Shown in pieces: positions 1 through 10,597 of a stretch of 64,000 nucleotides of DNA. The position numbers and the translations under genes were made by a program. The DNA lies in NCBI RefSeq assembly GCF_033115175.1, contig NC_084838.1:42511468-42575467 (forward strand), written 5' to 3'. Origin of the DNA: Lepus europaeus. Lineage: Eukaryota; Chordata; Mammalia; Lagomorpha; Leporidae. Below the pieces are notes generated by a model. The model ran no database searches and had not been told where the DNA came from. It worked only from the letters and a program-made list of their open reading frames with translations. The first letter of the stretch is position 1. Each line of letters begins with the position of its first letter.

Positions 1-540
1 CTAAAGAAAAGGGGCCCACATATATGATAATACTAAAAGTAAAAAAGATTCATACAATAAACCGCATTTAGCAACTCTAGATGTGTGTGAAATTGACATT
101 CTAATTAGAAACAATACTTTTCTTGAGGTCACTTCTCCTAAATAGAACTTACTGTTTTATATAACATTCTGGTGCCAACTTTTCACTATGGGAGACTTAG
201 GATATCTAGTGTTTCTCAGGCTACAAATCACCTATGTTGTACATAGAGATAAATTAACAATGACATAAATCTAATGGGTTGTTTATTTCTAGAAGTAGCA
301 AAAGCTAGAAAACCATGGCAACCCAAGTAGTCAGAGACAAATGAAAGGAACTTATACTCTTGGCAAAAAGAAATTGAAAAAAAAGGTGTGAAAAGTCCTG
401 AAACACTCACAGCATTCCTAGGCAATTTAACTTTTCCGTTTTCATTCTGGTGGAGAAGTGTTGCTTCTACTGCAACCGTTATTTTAATTTTAGACTAAAC
501 TCGGTGGCAAGGGCCCAGTAAAAAAATCCCATGGACAGAG
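1..540. other. Intergenic sequence, nothing recognised
   Basis: AT-rich sequence with no recognisable repeat or coding signal. The only open frame is short and lacks protein-like composition. Confidence 0.5.
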
Positions 541-832
541 CATGGGTATTTAGCCTAGTAGTTAGGATGCTGGTATGCCATATCTGAGTACCTGGATTCA
601 ATTTCTGTCTCTACTCCTGACTCCAGCTTCCTGGTGATGCAGATCCTGGGAGGCAATGATGAAGGCTCAAGTAATAGGATTCCCACCAACAACATGGGAG
701 ATCTGGATTGTAGTCCTGGCACCCGGTTTCTGCCCTGGCCCAACTCTCCAGCCATTGTGGGCATGTGGGGAGTTAATCAGTGGATCTTGTCTATCTGTAT
801 GTCTCTCCCTAAAAACGTTAAAAAAAAAAAAA
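541..832 (+). mobile_element. C-SINE, older subfamily
   Basis: The head reads as a degraded A box ('tagcctagtagttaggatg'), followed by the typical body ('ctccagcttcctg', 'ggcatgtggggagttaatcag') and an A-run at about 820-832. It belongs to the older, CpG-decayed C-SINE type with a 'tagcctagtagtta' head, not to the 'ggctcaataggctaatcc' type. Short open frames across it are SINE translations. Confidence 0.85.
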
Positions 833-1240
833 AGAGAAAGAAAGCACATGAACACATTTTATAGTGAAGATAGTGATAATAACAGCATATCAAGTACTGA
901 CAATGAAATCAATAGAATTTAATGTGCACATATATCTTAAGCCAGATTCTCTCCTACAAAAGTTATATCTTCAGATCTACATTGAATTCATTAGGCCACA
1001 AGAAAAATTACTGTGTTAAATAACTTAATGGTAAAAAAAAAAAAAACAAAAAAAACTTAGCAGCCAAAGCTGAGTTTATGTATGGTAACATCATTGCTTT
1101 GTTGTTGATATATTGTTTTCAGCCATATTATATGTCAACTGATGCTTAATCAAGGAGCAATCTACATCTATTTATCAACAAATTACAGTGCATATATAAA
1201 TGGAATCATTGAGTATGAACTCACTTTTTGTCTGGCTTCT
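833..1240. other. Intergenic sequence with an A-rich tract
   Basis: No gene or recognisable repeat. An A-rich tract lies at about 1,032-1,057. Confidence 0.45.
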
Positions 1241-1244
1241 TTCA

Positions 1245-1675
1245 CTCAGCTGTCTGCTAGCAGGAGAACCAGGGCTGTAGGTACCATGTGTCAGGTCAAG
1301 TCCAAAGGCTTCAGACCCAGAGAAGTCAACGGTATAGCTCTTAGTCTCAGGATGCAAATCCAGGTGACTGTTGGTGCATAACCCTGAGTCCAAAAGCCAG
1401 AGAACCTGTGGCTCTGATTTTTCAGGTGGAGAGAAGGATATCCCAGATCCAGCGGGGACACAGTGAGAGAGAGAATGATTCCTCTTTTTGTTCTATCCAG
1501 AATGCCAGATGTCTGCAAGTACTTGCCTACCTTCAGAGCAGGTCTTCTCCACTCAGTCTGTCAATCCATATACCAAACTTGTCTAGAAACATCTCACAGA
1601 TACACCCAGAAATAATGCTTTAACAATTATCTATGCATTTCTTAGTCCAGTAAAGTCAACACATAAATTAACCAT
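1245..1675 (-). mobile_element. MLT2-like ERVL LTR fragment
   Basis: Read on the minus strand it begins with the conserved 'gttaatttatgtgttgac' type start, then 'acccagaaataatg' on the plus strand, and continues to a region with repeated 'gtccaaaggcttcagacc' type phrases. These are hallmarks of the MLT2/ERVL group of old LTRs. The match is from memory of the family and the subfamily is uncertain. The L1 at 1,682-2,971 was inserted just beside its end. Confidence 0.55.
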
Positions 1676-1681
1676 CACTTT

Positions 1682-2971
1682 TTTAAACTTTTATTTAATG
1701 AATATAAATTTCCAAAGTACAGCTTATGGATTACAATGGCTTCCCCCCCTCCCATAACTTCCCTCCCACCCACAACCCTCCCCTTTCCTGCTCCCTCTCC
1801 CCCTCCCCTTCCATTCACATCAAGATTCATTTTCAATTCTCTTTATATACAGATCAGTTTAGTATATATTAAGTAAAGATTTCAACAGTTTGCCCCCACA
1901 TAGCAACACAAAGTGAAAAAATACTGTTGGAGTACTAGTTATAGCATTAAATAACAGTGTACAGCACATTAAAGACAGAGATCCTACATGATATTTTTAA
2001 AAAATTGATTAATTTTCTATGCAATTTCCAATTTAACACCAGGTTTTTTTTTTCCATTTTCAATTATCTTTATATATAAAAGATCGATTCAGTATATACT
2101 TAGTAAAGATTCATCAGTTTGCACCCACACAGAAAAACAAAGTGTAAAAATACTGTTTTAGTACTAGTTATAGCATCACTTCAGATTGGACAACACATTA
2201 AGGACAGATCCCACATGAGACATAAGTACACAGTGACTCCTGTTGTTGATTTAACAATTTGACACTCTTGTTTATGGCGTCAGTAATCTCCCTAGGCTCT
2301 AGTCATGAGTTGCCAAGGCTATGGAAGCCTTTAGGGTTCGCCGACTTTGATCTTATTCTGATAGGGTCATAGTCAAAGTGGAAGTTCTCTCCTCCCTTCA
2401 GAGAAAGGTACCTCCTTCTTTGATGGCCCCATTCTTTCCACTGGCATCTCACTCACAGAGATCTTTCATTTAGGTCTTCTTCTTCTTCTTCTTTTTTTTT
2501 TTCCAGTGTCTTGGCTTTCCATGCCTAAAGTACTCTCATGGGCTCTTCAACTGGATCCAAATGCCTTAAGGGCTGATTCTGAGGCCAGAGTGCTATTTAG
2601 GACATCTGCCATTCTATGAGTCTGCTGTGTATCCCACTTCCCATGTTGGATCGTTTTTTCCCTTTTTGATTTCTATCAGTTAGTATTAGCAGACACTAGT
2701 CTTGTTTGTGTGATCCCTTTGACTCTTAGACCTATCGGTGTGATCAATTGTGAACTGAAATTGATCACTTGGACTAGTGAGATGGCATTGGTACATGCCT
2801 CCTTGATGGGATTGTATTGGAATCCCCTGGCATGTTTCCAACTCCACCATTTGAGGCAAATCTGATTGAGCATGTCCCAAATTGTACATCTCTTCCCTCT
2901 CTTTTTCCCACTCTTATATTTAACAGGGATCACTTTTCAGTTAAATTTAAACACCTAAGAATAATTGTGTG
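1682..2971 (-). mobile_element. 5'-truncated lagomorph L1, 3' UTR only
   Basis: On the minus strand this is the lagomorph L1 3' UTR, including the G-rich 'gggagagg/ggtgggaggg' tract, 'ccataagctgtactttgg' and a terminal ATTAAATAAAAG tail. Flanks carry a 15-bp TSD with one mismatch (1,667-1,681 attaaccatcacttt; 2,972-2,986 attaaacatcacttt), so it is one insertion. About 165 bp of the UTR is present twice (about 1,827-1,990 and 2,053-2,219). No ORF2 is left. The 85-codon open frame at 2,676-2,933 is UTR sequence, not a gene. Confidence 0.9.
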
Positions 2972-2989
2972 ATTAAACATCACTTTCTA

Positions 2990-3150
2990 AGAGTTTTTAT
3001 TTTATCTCTTACATTCAGGTCTGTGATCTACTTTGAGTAAAATTCTGTATATGGAGTAAAGAAGGGTCCAACTTGATGCTTTTGAATGTGGCTATCTGGT
3101 TGTCCCTGTGCCATTTGTCTGAAAATACTGTTCTTGAAATGTAAATTCCA
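2990..3150 (-). mobile_element. Old L1 ORF2 fragment
   Basis: On the plus strand the phrases 'gtctgtgatctactttgag', 'gggtccaacttgatgc' and 'ccatttgtctgaaaatact' are the antisense of a conserved stretch near the end of mammalian L1 ORF2. It is diverged and short, older than the L1 elements on both sides. Confidence 0.6.
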
Positions 3151-3288
3151 TGGACCAATTATGTATACTTGTATATTTAGTGTGATAAAATCTCTACTTG
3201 ATTAACTTGATGATCAACTATATGATGGGACAGAAATTTCCTTAAGTCTTTTAATGAAGAAATCTCCCAGGCTTTTGTTAAGGTGTTC

Positions 3289-4217
3289 AAGATGGCAGAA
3301 TAGGAAGGGAGCACATTGATAGTTCAGCAAGACACACAGGTTAATAAAAGTGGAGATACTGCAGGGTCAAGGAAGAGTAGGGGAAGAAACAGCAGCAGAA
3401 ACTCTTCCGGAACTAGTGATTCACAGTGGACCTGCGTGGAGAGCGTGGAAGCCCAAGTTCGGGACACCAGCAGCAGACTCAACGCACCAGCGCTGGAACG
3501 CGAGGTGAGCCTAACCTCAATAGCCTGAGACACCAGCGGGCAAGCGGAAAGAGGAGACTAGAGGGAACGAGGCTTGAAACTCCGTGGGGAAAAGCTCACC
3601 AGGCTAACTAGAAGAGAGAGAGGGAAAAAAAAAAGTGATTGATACGGACACAAGTTTCTCTCTCTCTGCTCACCCCTCAAAGGCGAGCAAGACAAAGAGC
3701 AGGCGCCATTTTGGACATATGTCATAAGCAGGGCGACCTCAGGTCTGCAACGGCCCTGAGCCTAGCAGAAAAACCTGACTCTGGGGGGAGGGGTGAAATA
3801 ACAGGAGATTAGCATCTAACTTGGCAACCCAGTGGGAGACTGCAGGAGAATTGGAGCCCACACTGAGGGCAGCAGAGATTCCCTGTGTGGTCCTTGGGAA
3901 AGAGCTTCCGATCTATGGCTCCTGTAGGTATATCATTTGCCTGCTAACTACCTCCAATTACGTTCAGCTGTGCGGAATTACTTCCCTTTTGAATCAAAAA
4001 AAAAAAAAAAAAGAGAGAGAGAGAGAGAGAGATTTACCACGCCTAACTTGGGAGTGTCATCTTTGACACACCCTCAACCCTGAGGAACCAAACACAGCTC
4101 TCAGGCCACACTTATCTCAAGCCTCTAAGGCTCCACCAAAAGCAGACAGTCCACTTAATATAGAGCCATAGTGTAACAAGAAAAAACACCACAGTGAAGA
4201 AACCAAATATCTCCAAC
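3289..4217 (+). promoter_or_regulatory. L1 5' UTR of the composite element
   Basis: This is the GC-richer L1 leader that carries the internal RNA polymerase II promoter in intact elements. It starts with the conserved 'aagatggcagaatagg', which contains a YY1-type core AAGATGG. An A18 plus (GA)n microsatellite sits at about 3,996-4,031. Promoter activity of this copy is inferred only from the family. Confidence 0.6.
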
Positions 4218-5251
4218 ATGCCAAACAACAAATGCAAAAACCGAGGTAACAAGAACAAGGAAGACACCATGACGCCCCCAAATGAAAAAGACACCCCAAT
4301 TCAAGATTATGAAGACGATGAGATCGAAGAAATGCAAGAAGCAGACCTCAAAAAATTGATAAGAACATTAAGAAGTTCTCAAAAACAAATTCTTGAACTA
4401 CAGAAATCCTTAATGGACAAGATAGAAAATCTCTCTCGTGAAAATGAAATATTAAGGAGGAATCAAAATGAAATGAAACAACTAGTAGAACATGAAACTG
4501 TGATAGTGACAAAAAACCACAATGAAATGAAGAACTCAATAGATCAAATGACAAACACATTAGAGAGCCTTAAAAACAGAATGGGCGAAGCAGAAGAGAG
4601 AATATCAGACTTAGAAGACAGAGAACAGGAAAGGAAACAGGCAAACCAAAGAAAAGAAGAAGAAATTAGAAATCTAAAAAAATACTGTCAGTAATCTACA
4701 GGATACTATTAAAAAACCTAATATTCGGGTTCTAGGAGTTCCTGAAGGCATGGAGAGTAAGAAAGGATTAGAAGGCATTTTCAGTGAGATACTAGCAGAA
4801 AATTTCCCAGGTTTGGAGAAGGACAGAGGCATCTTAGTACAGGAAGCTTATAGAACCCCTAATAAACATGACCAAAAGAGATCCTCACCACGACACATTG
4901 TAATCAAACTCACCACAGTGAAACATAAAGATTCTAAAAGGTGCAAGAGAGAAACGTCAGATTACTCTCAGAGGATCTCCAATTAGTCTCACAGCAGACT
5001 TCTCATCAGAAACCCTACAAGCTAGAAGGGAATGGCGAGATATAGCCCAGGTACTAGGAGAGAAAAACTGCCAGCCCAGAATATTATATCCTGCAAAGCT
5101 CTCATTTGTGAATGAAGGTGAAATTAAGACTTTTCATAGCAAACAGAAACTGAAAGAATTTGTTGCCACTCATCCTGCCCTGCAAAAGATGCTTAAAGAT
5201 GTGTTACACACAGAAACACAGAAACATGGTCACCAATATGAAAGAAGATAA
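4218..5251 (+). pseudogene. L1 ORF1 remnant with two frameshifts
   Basis: In active L1s this ORF encodes the trimeric RNA-binding chaperone ORF1p that packages L1 RNA. The ATG at 4,218 follows the family start (MPNNKCKN); an upstream in-frame GTG is not the likely start. Residues 1 to about 155 form an acidic stretch and a long heptad coiled coil ('LEDREQERKQANQRKEEEIRNL' region). The frame then shifts near 4,680, continues as the RRM-like part (about 4,707-4,937, containing GVPEGMESKKGLEG), and shifts again near 4,940 into the C-terminal domain ('LQARREW', 'ILYPAKLSF') to a stop at 5,249-5,251. The summed length is about 345 codons, near the usual ORF1p length of about 340. It is dead as a protein but almost complete in layout. 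Confidence 0.85.
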
Positions 5252-5259
5252 AGGAAGGA

Positions 5260-7106
5260 AACCTCACAGCAAAAGATCATAGGAAGCTCAATTTCTCTTT
5301 GACATAGAATTAAACTCTGATGCTCTGTTAAAGCAATGTGTTAAAGTAATCTAAAAACAAAAAGCAATTCAAATCAATTGGCAATCTACAAAAGAGTTAA
5401 AGATTTTAAAAGCTATTATTAAAATTGCTATATTGGTCTATTATGTTATGTTATATGTGTGTACATATTGTATGTCCACATAGGACATTTTATTAAGAGT
5501 TTTATTTTAAATGGCTTATAGACAAGATTGTCCATAAATTTAAGCTGCTAAAATCAATCAAAGATACATTTTAATTTGTGTGACCTGAATCTGTGTATCA
5601 TATGTTTTAAACTTGTTGGTAGAAAGAAACTAAAAACATTTTACATGGTTGTGCTTAAGTTTACTGGTTAAACAATCTACACCATGTTAGATATTTAAGA
5701 GGTGTTTTCAAATACATGATTCTTAAAATTTATAGAAGGCATTGGACCTTCTGGTAAATGTTTTCTTAAGTTGTTATCTAATGGTTGAAACGGTTTGCTA
5801 AGTATTCATGTAATATTGCTATTGTCAGCAAGCGATCTAGGACTTGTTCCCTCATTTCTCTATTCTAAGCACAACTTCTTCTTTCATTTCTCTATTCTCT
5901 TCAAGGTAGGAAACTAATTCTACTATGAAGGAATCTGTAGGACGCACAATTTAATCTTTAGACCTTATAAAAGAGATGGCTAACATTTTTCTGTAATAGC
6001 ATAGCCAAAATAAGAATTTAAATAATAATCTCATAGCTAGATTCACTTCGCCATCAGCGAAGTAAGCAGTAAGTAGAAAAAACCTCCCTTTCAGACCAAA
6101 GGGAAAGAAAGTTTTAAAGTGAGAATATAATTTTCCTCATGGGCATTGTCTACCTTAGAAAAACTACTACAGAACATGCCTGTGACTATAGACTTGTAGT
6201 TCAGGCCACCGAAGATTAGAGATGGGATACGGGCACTCCCTTGACTTGCATCCTCTGGTCTGCTTTAACACAACCCAGGAGGAAAAGAAAGCTAGGCATC
6301 AGAAGCAATGGGTGCAGGCCTATTAATGGCTGATCTGTACAGTGATCTGCCCTCAAGGAGACCCAACAGGCCAGTCCACTGCAGTGGCTTTCAATGTGGT
6401 AAGCCTGGGCTTCAGCAGAAGTCAGCTTGTGAAGAGCCCTGGCAGCTATGCCAAGAGTTGGATCACTGGAAATGGACCTGCCCTGGAGTCGAAGGATGCC
6501 CAGGTCAGAGCCACAAATCTTATTGGCTCTAAGCTGAAAAGCCCTTCACTCAGCCCAACTTCCAAAGTTACCACTGCAGCTGAGGGGATGGTCAAGTAGG
6601 GTCAGCAACATTGCAGGCAGAACTGTAAATTTCTTGTTAGAGATGCCCCCTGCCTTTACCTGGCCAGCTCTCCTCCAGCCCAGCCAAGTAATGAAAGTCA
6701 ACAGAGTACCTTCCCCTAGGAGGTTCACACCTCCCTTAGGATATACCCCATGTGAAGAGATAGATAGGTCTGGGCCTCTTAACTTACAAGGCCTAAAGCC
6801 CAACAGATTATTATCAAGCCCCTTCTATCAGGTTCTATTTGCCTCTCAATCAGAAAACTTAATTGTAGCTTAGACAGCACCTTTCTTAGCACATCTAATA
6901 ATGACTCTGTCCTTTGTTCTAGACCCTGTCTAGCACACTTGGGCCTCATTCCTTTGTAATCATAACATCTACTCTACCACCAATGGCTCTATTCCCAACC
7001 TGTGTGTACTGATGGTCCTCTTCCCCATTTAATGCTGTATAATTGTTCAAACCTGGTAAATGCCACTCTTAGGATCATTGGTTACTATCCTCACTCTGTC
7101 TTTTAT
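5260..7106 (+). other. Non-L1 segment with ERV gag/pro-like relics inside the L1 frame
   Basis: This segment replaces L1 ORF2. Its first kilobase (to about 6,300) is AT-rich and not recognised; a small perfect hairpin lies at 6,046-6,062. From about 6,340 the translation shows nucleocapsid-like features: a basic/Cys stretch with C-x2-C-G-K-P-G type spacing near 6,376-6,430, then a second Cys/His part ending 'HWKWTCP' near 6,465-6,485. Near 6,615-6,740 a frame resembles a retroviral aspartic protease N-terminal part ('GRTVNFLLEM') but lacks the catalytic DTG. This matches the order NC then PR of class I (gamma-like) ERVs. All frames are broken. The assignment rests on short motifs. Confidence 0.5.
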
Positions 7107-7567
7107 GACCTTGTCTAAATATGATCAGAGTCGGCAAACTTGGAAGGCTTCCATAGCCTTGGCAACTCATGACGACAGCCTAGGGTGGTTACTGGCGCCA
7201 TAAACTAGAGTGTCAATTTGTTGGGTCAACAACAAGAGCCACTGTGCACTTGCTCCTCATGTGGGATCTCTGTCCTTAATGTGCTGTACATTTTGATTTA
7301 ATGCTATAACTAGTACTCAAACAGTATGTTTCACTTTGTGTTTCTATGTGGGTGCAAACTGTTGAAATTTTTATACTAAATTGATCTTCTGTATATAAAG
7401 AGAATTGAAAATGAATCTTGATGTGAATGGAAGGGGAGAGGGAGCGGGAGAGGGGAGGGTTGTGGGTGGGAGGGAAGTTATGGGAGGGGGAAGCCATTGT
7501 AATCCATAAGCTGTACACTGGAAATTTATATTCATTAAATAAAAGTTAAAAATAAAATAAAAAAAAA
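7107..7567 (+). mobile_element. L1 3' UTR and A-tail of the composite element
   Basis: L1 sequence resumes at 'gaccttgtctaaatatgatc' and runs through 'ccatagccttggcaactcatg', the G-rich 'gggagagg' tract and the terminal 'cattaaataaaagtt' with an A-rich tail. This end is what L1 ORF2p uses for target-primed reverse transcription, which explains how the chimera could move. Confidence 0.85.
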
Positions 7568-7574
7568 GGTGTTC

Positions 7575-8204
7575 TGTGATATATTATGATCACATTTTCA
7601 GTGCTCAGGTAATTCACAGTTCTACCCTAGCTTTCACCACCTGCTTGCTCAGAGCTTCACAGCAGTCAGAAGGGGAGATTAGGATCTTCTTTGGCATTTC
7701 TTGGAGATATGCACAGCCATGCGTATGTGTGTGGCCTTCTAGATTCTCAGGGCTAACTTGTAGCTTTTTAAAGCTCCCTATGAACATTTTATTTCCAGAT
7801 TTTTGTTTTTAGGTTTTTTCTGTATTCTTTTTTGACACATTTGGTTTCACAAGTTCTGGCAGCTATGATAAACATTTTCTTTCTTTCTTTTTTTTTTTTT
7901 TTTTTTACAAATGTCCAGGAATATGAGAATTTGGCATTTGGCTTTTCTCACTGATTAGTGAATTGGGTCAAATAAAGAGATGTCTTTTAAGTGGGACTTT
8001 TCCAGACAGCTTCCAAGGATAGGTCAGATAGTGGCAATTCTCTGTTGTTTCCTAGGAAGTTCCAAACCTGTTCTGTCCCCTGCTGCCACTGCTGAGCTAC
8101 TGGAACTCAAAATTACTGAGGCTATTTTCAAGGCTTCTGCAGAACTGGGGACCAGTGTTCTCATTGCTGTTGTGGAGTATTAGATCATCTGAAAGGTCTT
8201 TCTC
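7575..8204. other. Intergenic sequence, poly(T) tract
   Basis: No gene recognised. A pyrimidine/poly(T) tract lies at about 7,878-7,908. The 67-codon frame at 7,980-8,183 has no recognisable family. Confidence 0.4.
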
Positions 8205-8308
8205 CAGCCAGGGGCAATTTTCCACCCATGAACATCTGGAGATGTTTGGAAATATTTTTGGTATTGGGGAATAGTGATGGCATCCAATGGGTGGAGGCTC
8301 TGAATATT
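8205..8308 (+). mobile_element. MER5A fragment, copy 1
   Basis: This 104-bp piece begins 'cagccaggggcaattttcca' and ends '...ggctctgaatatt', the left part of MER5A, a non-autonomous hAT-Charlie DNA transposon. It stops abruptly where copy 2 continues, and differs from copy 2 at only three positions, far fewer than expected for a repeat of this age. Confidence 0.75.
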
Positions 8309-8881
8309 CCTTGTACAGTTATTGCCATTAAAAGTCAATGAGAAGCACACTGGCTCCTATGTCCTCGTCCACCTCTGGGGACAGGGGACAGCAGCACTTT
8401 GTGACTGTCTAGCATACCAGGTCTGACACTGTGAGCATCTGAGCCACAGCTTCAGCTGGAACTTTTCTTAACCTGCAGAGGTGCAAGTGGTTGACACCTG
8501 GAGAGCCAGGGACCCTCATCTAGTCCATAGCAGCGGTCATGTGTACAACATTTCTGGGTAAGGATTGAATGCAGTTGTCTTACACTCAAGAACTTTCAAA
8601 AAGCTCCCTGCTACAGCTCACTTTTGTCCTATTTCATAGCAGAAAAATATCTCCTCTAAACCAAAGGATATTAGTTGTATAAGATCCCTAATTTTAGTTT
8701 AAAATAAGTATTTTTTTCTGATAAAAAAGCTCTAAATCCTGCTCAATTGTCATCTCCTCTGTGAAGTTTTCCTCATTTTTCCTGGTAGAGTGTGTTTCTT
8801 TCTGTAGCGCTAGATATGTTTCTACCTTCTAACACCTTCCCACCATATTACAGGTATTCTTGCATATATCTGTGTAGTGCA
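8309..8881. other. Intergenic sequence between the MER5A pieces
   Basis: Apparently unique sequence with no gene or repeat that I recognise. Confidence 0.4.
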
Positions 8882-9085
8882 GAAGTTCTCAGCCAGGGGC
8901 AATTTTCCATCCATGAACATCTGGAGATGTTTGGAAATATTTTTGGTATTGGGGAATAGTGATAGCATCCAGTGGGTGGAGGCTCTGAATATTGCTAAGC
9001 ATCCTAGAATGCATAGCATGGTTCTCTACAACAAAGAGTTATTCCTTCTCAAATGTCAGTAGTACTGAGGTTCAAAAACTCTGCT
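8882..9085 (+). mobile_element. MER5A, near complete, copy 2
   Basis: It starts 'gaagttctcagccagggg' and continues through 'gctaagcatcctagaatgc', 'acaacaaagagttatt' and 'aatgtcagtagtactgagg' to 'caaaaactctg', matching the order of the MER5A consensus (hAT-Charlie MITE). The 61-codon frame across it is repeat translation. Confidence 0.85.
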
Positions 9086-9194
9086 CTTGTCCATGGGGTT
9101 TGAGGGCAGGGGGGCTTGCAGCTACATATATAGGACACAATAAATGGTAAGTGTATCAACTAAAGAGCATAGTAAAACTTATCCTTCTTACTTC

Positions 9195-9420
9195 CTTTTT
9201 TTTTAAAAAAAATTTGTCTGAAAGGCAAAATGATGGGAGGGGTAGAGAGAAAGAGAGAGTTCACTTCCATCTACTGCTTCATTCCCCAGATGTCTAGAAC
9301 AGTCTGGGCCTCCCATAAGGCTGACAGGGACCCAACTACTTGATTCAAAACCTGCTGCCTCCCAGAGTGTGCACTGGTAGGAAGCCGGATTGGAAGTGGA
9401 GGCAGTATTCGGATCTTTTT
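9195..9420 (-). mobile_element. C-SINE, diverged, 5' end missing
   Basis: From the plus strand: T/A-rich tail at about 9,198-9,212, 'tctgaaaggcaaaatg', GA-rich tract, and 'ggaagccggattggaagtgg'. The tRNA-like head at the right end is cut short, so this copy is 5'-truncated or decayed. Confidence 0.75.
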
Positions 9421-10165
9421 ATCAGTCTTTATAGTTGCAATCAGTGATGTGAGGCCTTAAAATGATACATTCACATTTTTCTTTTCTTCCATTATCACTG
9501 AGAGGGAAATCCAGAAAGATCAAACAATCCATTTATTCAGACAAATGTCAAAACACTGAAAAAAAGCCAAACTGAGAGGCATGAGGGACATGTAGGAAAA
9601 GGCAATCCATATGACATTCCTTTAGCAAACTGTCATTCAGTCTTATTTCAGCTGATGCGTCTGACACTCCTCATTCATAAAAGTAGGCATAACTTTTTAT
9701 CTGTGTTTTACTCCTCAGTGTGACTTTGGGGGCAGACTTCACCTGCCATTCTCTGTTATGGATACAGTTTCAGGATAGTGCCATATGGAGAACTACAGAG
9801 AGCCAGGCAATGGGAGATGGCAGAAGGATGGGAGAGAAGACACAAGTGGAGGGGAAACTTCCTGCTCCTATTTATTCCCATGTGAAAAGAAACCATGCTG
9901 TGCTGGTTGGAAAGAGAGAGCTTGACCCTGAGGCCCACTTTAGGGTTGCATCTCCTTATGGGGTGGCACAGCATCTGGCAAACTTTGCTGTTAGAAGGTG
10001 AGCTGAGGTCAGATGACACACAACCACACCCTCCCTCTCCCAGTGTCCCTGTCAGGACAGCAAGGGCACAGGACTCAGAAACATTTGTCAAAGAGGCTTA
10101 TGTATAAAGGACTTAATGAATCAGTGATTTAGGAAAAGATGAGAGCTCTGGTGACAGTCCAAGTA
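9421..10165. other. Intergenic sequence, nothing recognised
   Basis: Opposed open frames of 93 codons (9,720-10,001, plus) and 111 codons (9,756-10,091, minus) occupy the same bases and show no recognisable domain; I regard both as chance. Confidence 0.4.
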
Positions 10166-10169
10166 GCCA

Positions 10170-10262
10170 TAATTCATTGAGTGTTTAGTCTTTGCCAAAA
10201 CCTTTGCCAAATGTTGTCTTCATTTAATCCTCATATTATTCCTGTGAATTAAGAATGTTCAT
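10170..10262 (+). mobile_element. MIR, left part
   Basis: 'cttcatttaatcctcatat' is the core of MIR, an ancient tRNA-derived SINE. The element continues after the C-SINE at 10,597-10,725. Confidence 0.75.
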
Positions 10263-10265
10263 CTT

Positions 10266-10597
10266 GGGATCAGCACTGTGGCACAGCAGGTTAAACTTAA
10301 GGCTTCAATGCCAGCATTTCCATATCAGAGCACCAGTTTGAGTTCTGGTTTCTCTGCTTCTGATCCAGCTTCCTGCTAGTGTACCTGGAAGTGCAATAGA
10401 AGATGGCCCAAATTCTTGGGCCCCTGCCACCCATGTAGGAGACCATGTTGGAGTTCCTGGCTCCTGGCTTCAACCTGGCCTGGACTCAGATGTTCTGGGC
10501 ATTTGGGGAGTGAACAAGATAGAAAATTGATTTTTTTCTCTTCCTCTCTCTGTCACACTGCCTTTCAAATAAGTAAATCTTAAACACACACAAACAA
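10266..10597 (+). mobile_element. C-SINE inserted into a MIR
   Basis: Head 'gggatcagcactgtggcaca', degenerate B box 'gtttgagttctgg', body, CT tract and a 3' end 'caaataagtaaatctt'. It splits a MIR, with imperfect flanking repeats 'aagaatgttcatct' and 'aaggatgctcatca'. Confidence 0.9.

Larger units (their letters stand above)
3289..7567 (+). mobile_element. Composite L1-ERV retroelement (half-L1-like, no ORF2)
   Basis: The unit starts with the L1 5' end 'aagatggcagaatagg' and ends with the lagomorph L1 3' UTR plus an A-rich tail. Order: L1 5' UTR (3,289-4,217), frameshifted ORF1 (4,218-5,251), about 1.85 kb of non-L1 sequence (about 5,260-7,106), then L1 3' UTR (about 7,107-7,548). The identical flanks 'aaggtgttc' at 3,280-3,288 and 7,566-7,574 look like one TSD, so the chimera inserted as a single RNA-derived unit. 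There is no endonuclease or reverse transcriptase, so mobility must have depended on L1 ORF2p in trans. It resembles HAL1 elements in keeping only ORF1, but also contains retroviral gag/pro-like relics. It may be a repeat family already known in rabbit repeat libraries; this cannot be checked here. Confidence 0.8.

Noticed and set aside
2676..2933. 85-codon minus frame
   Set aside because: Lies wholly in the L1 3' UTR.
3996..4031. SINE tail suspected from A18(GA)n
   Set aside because: It lies within the L1 5' UTR and no SINE body is attached.
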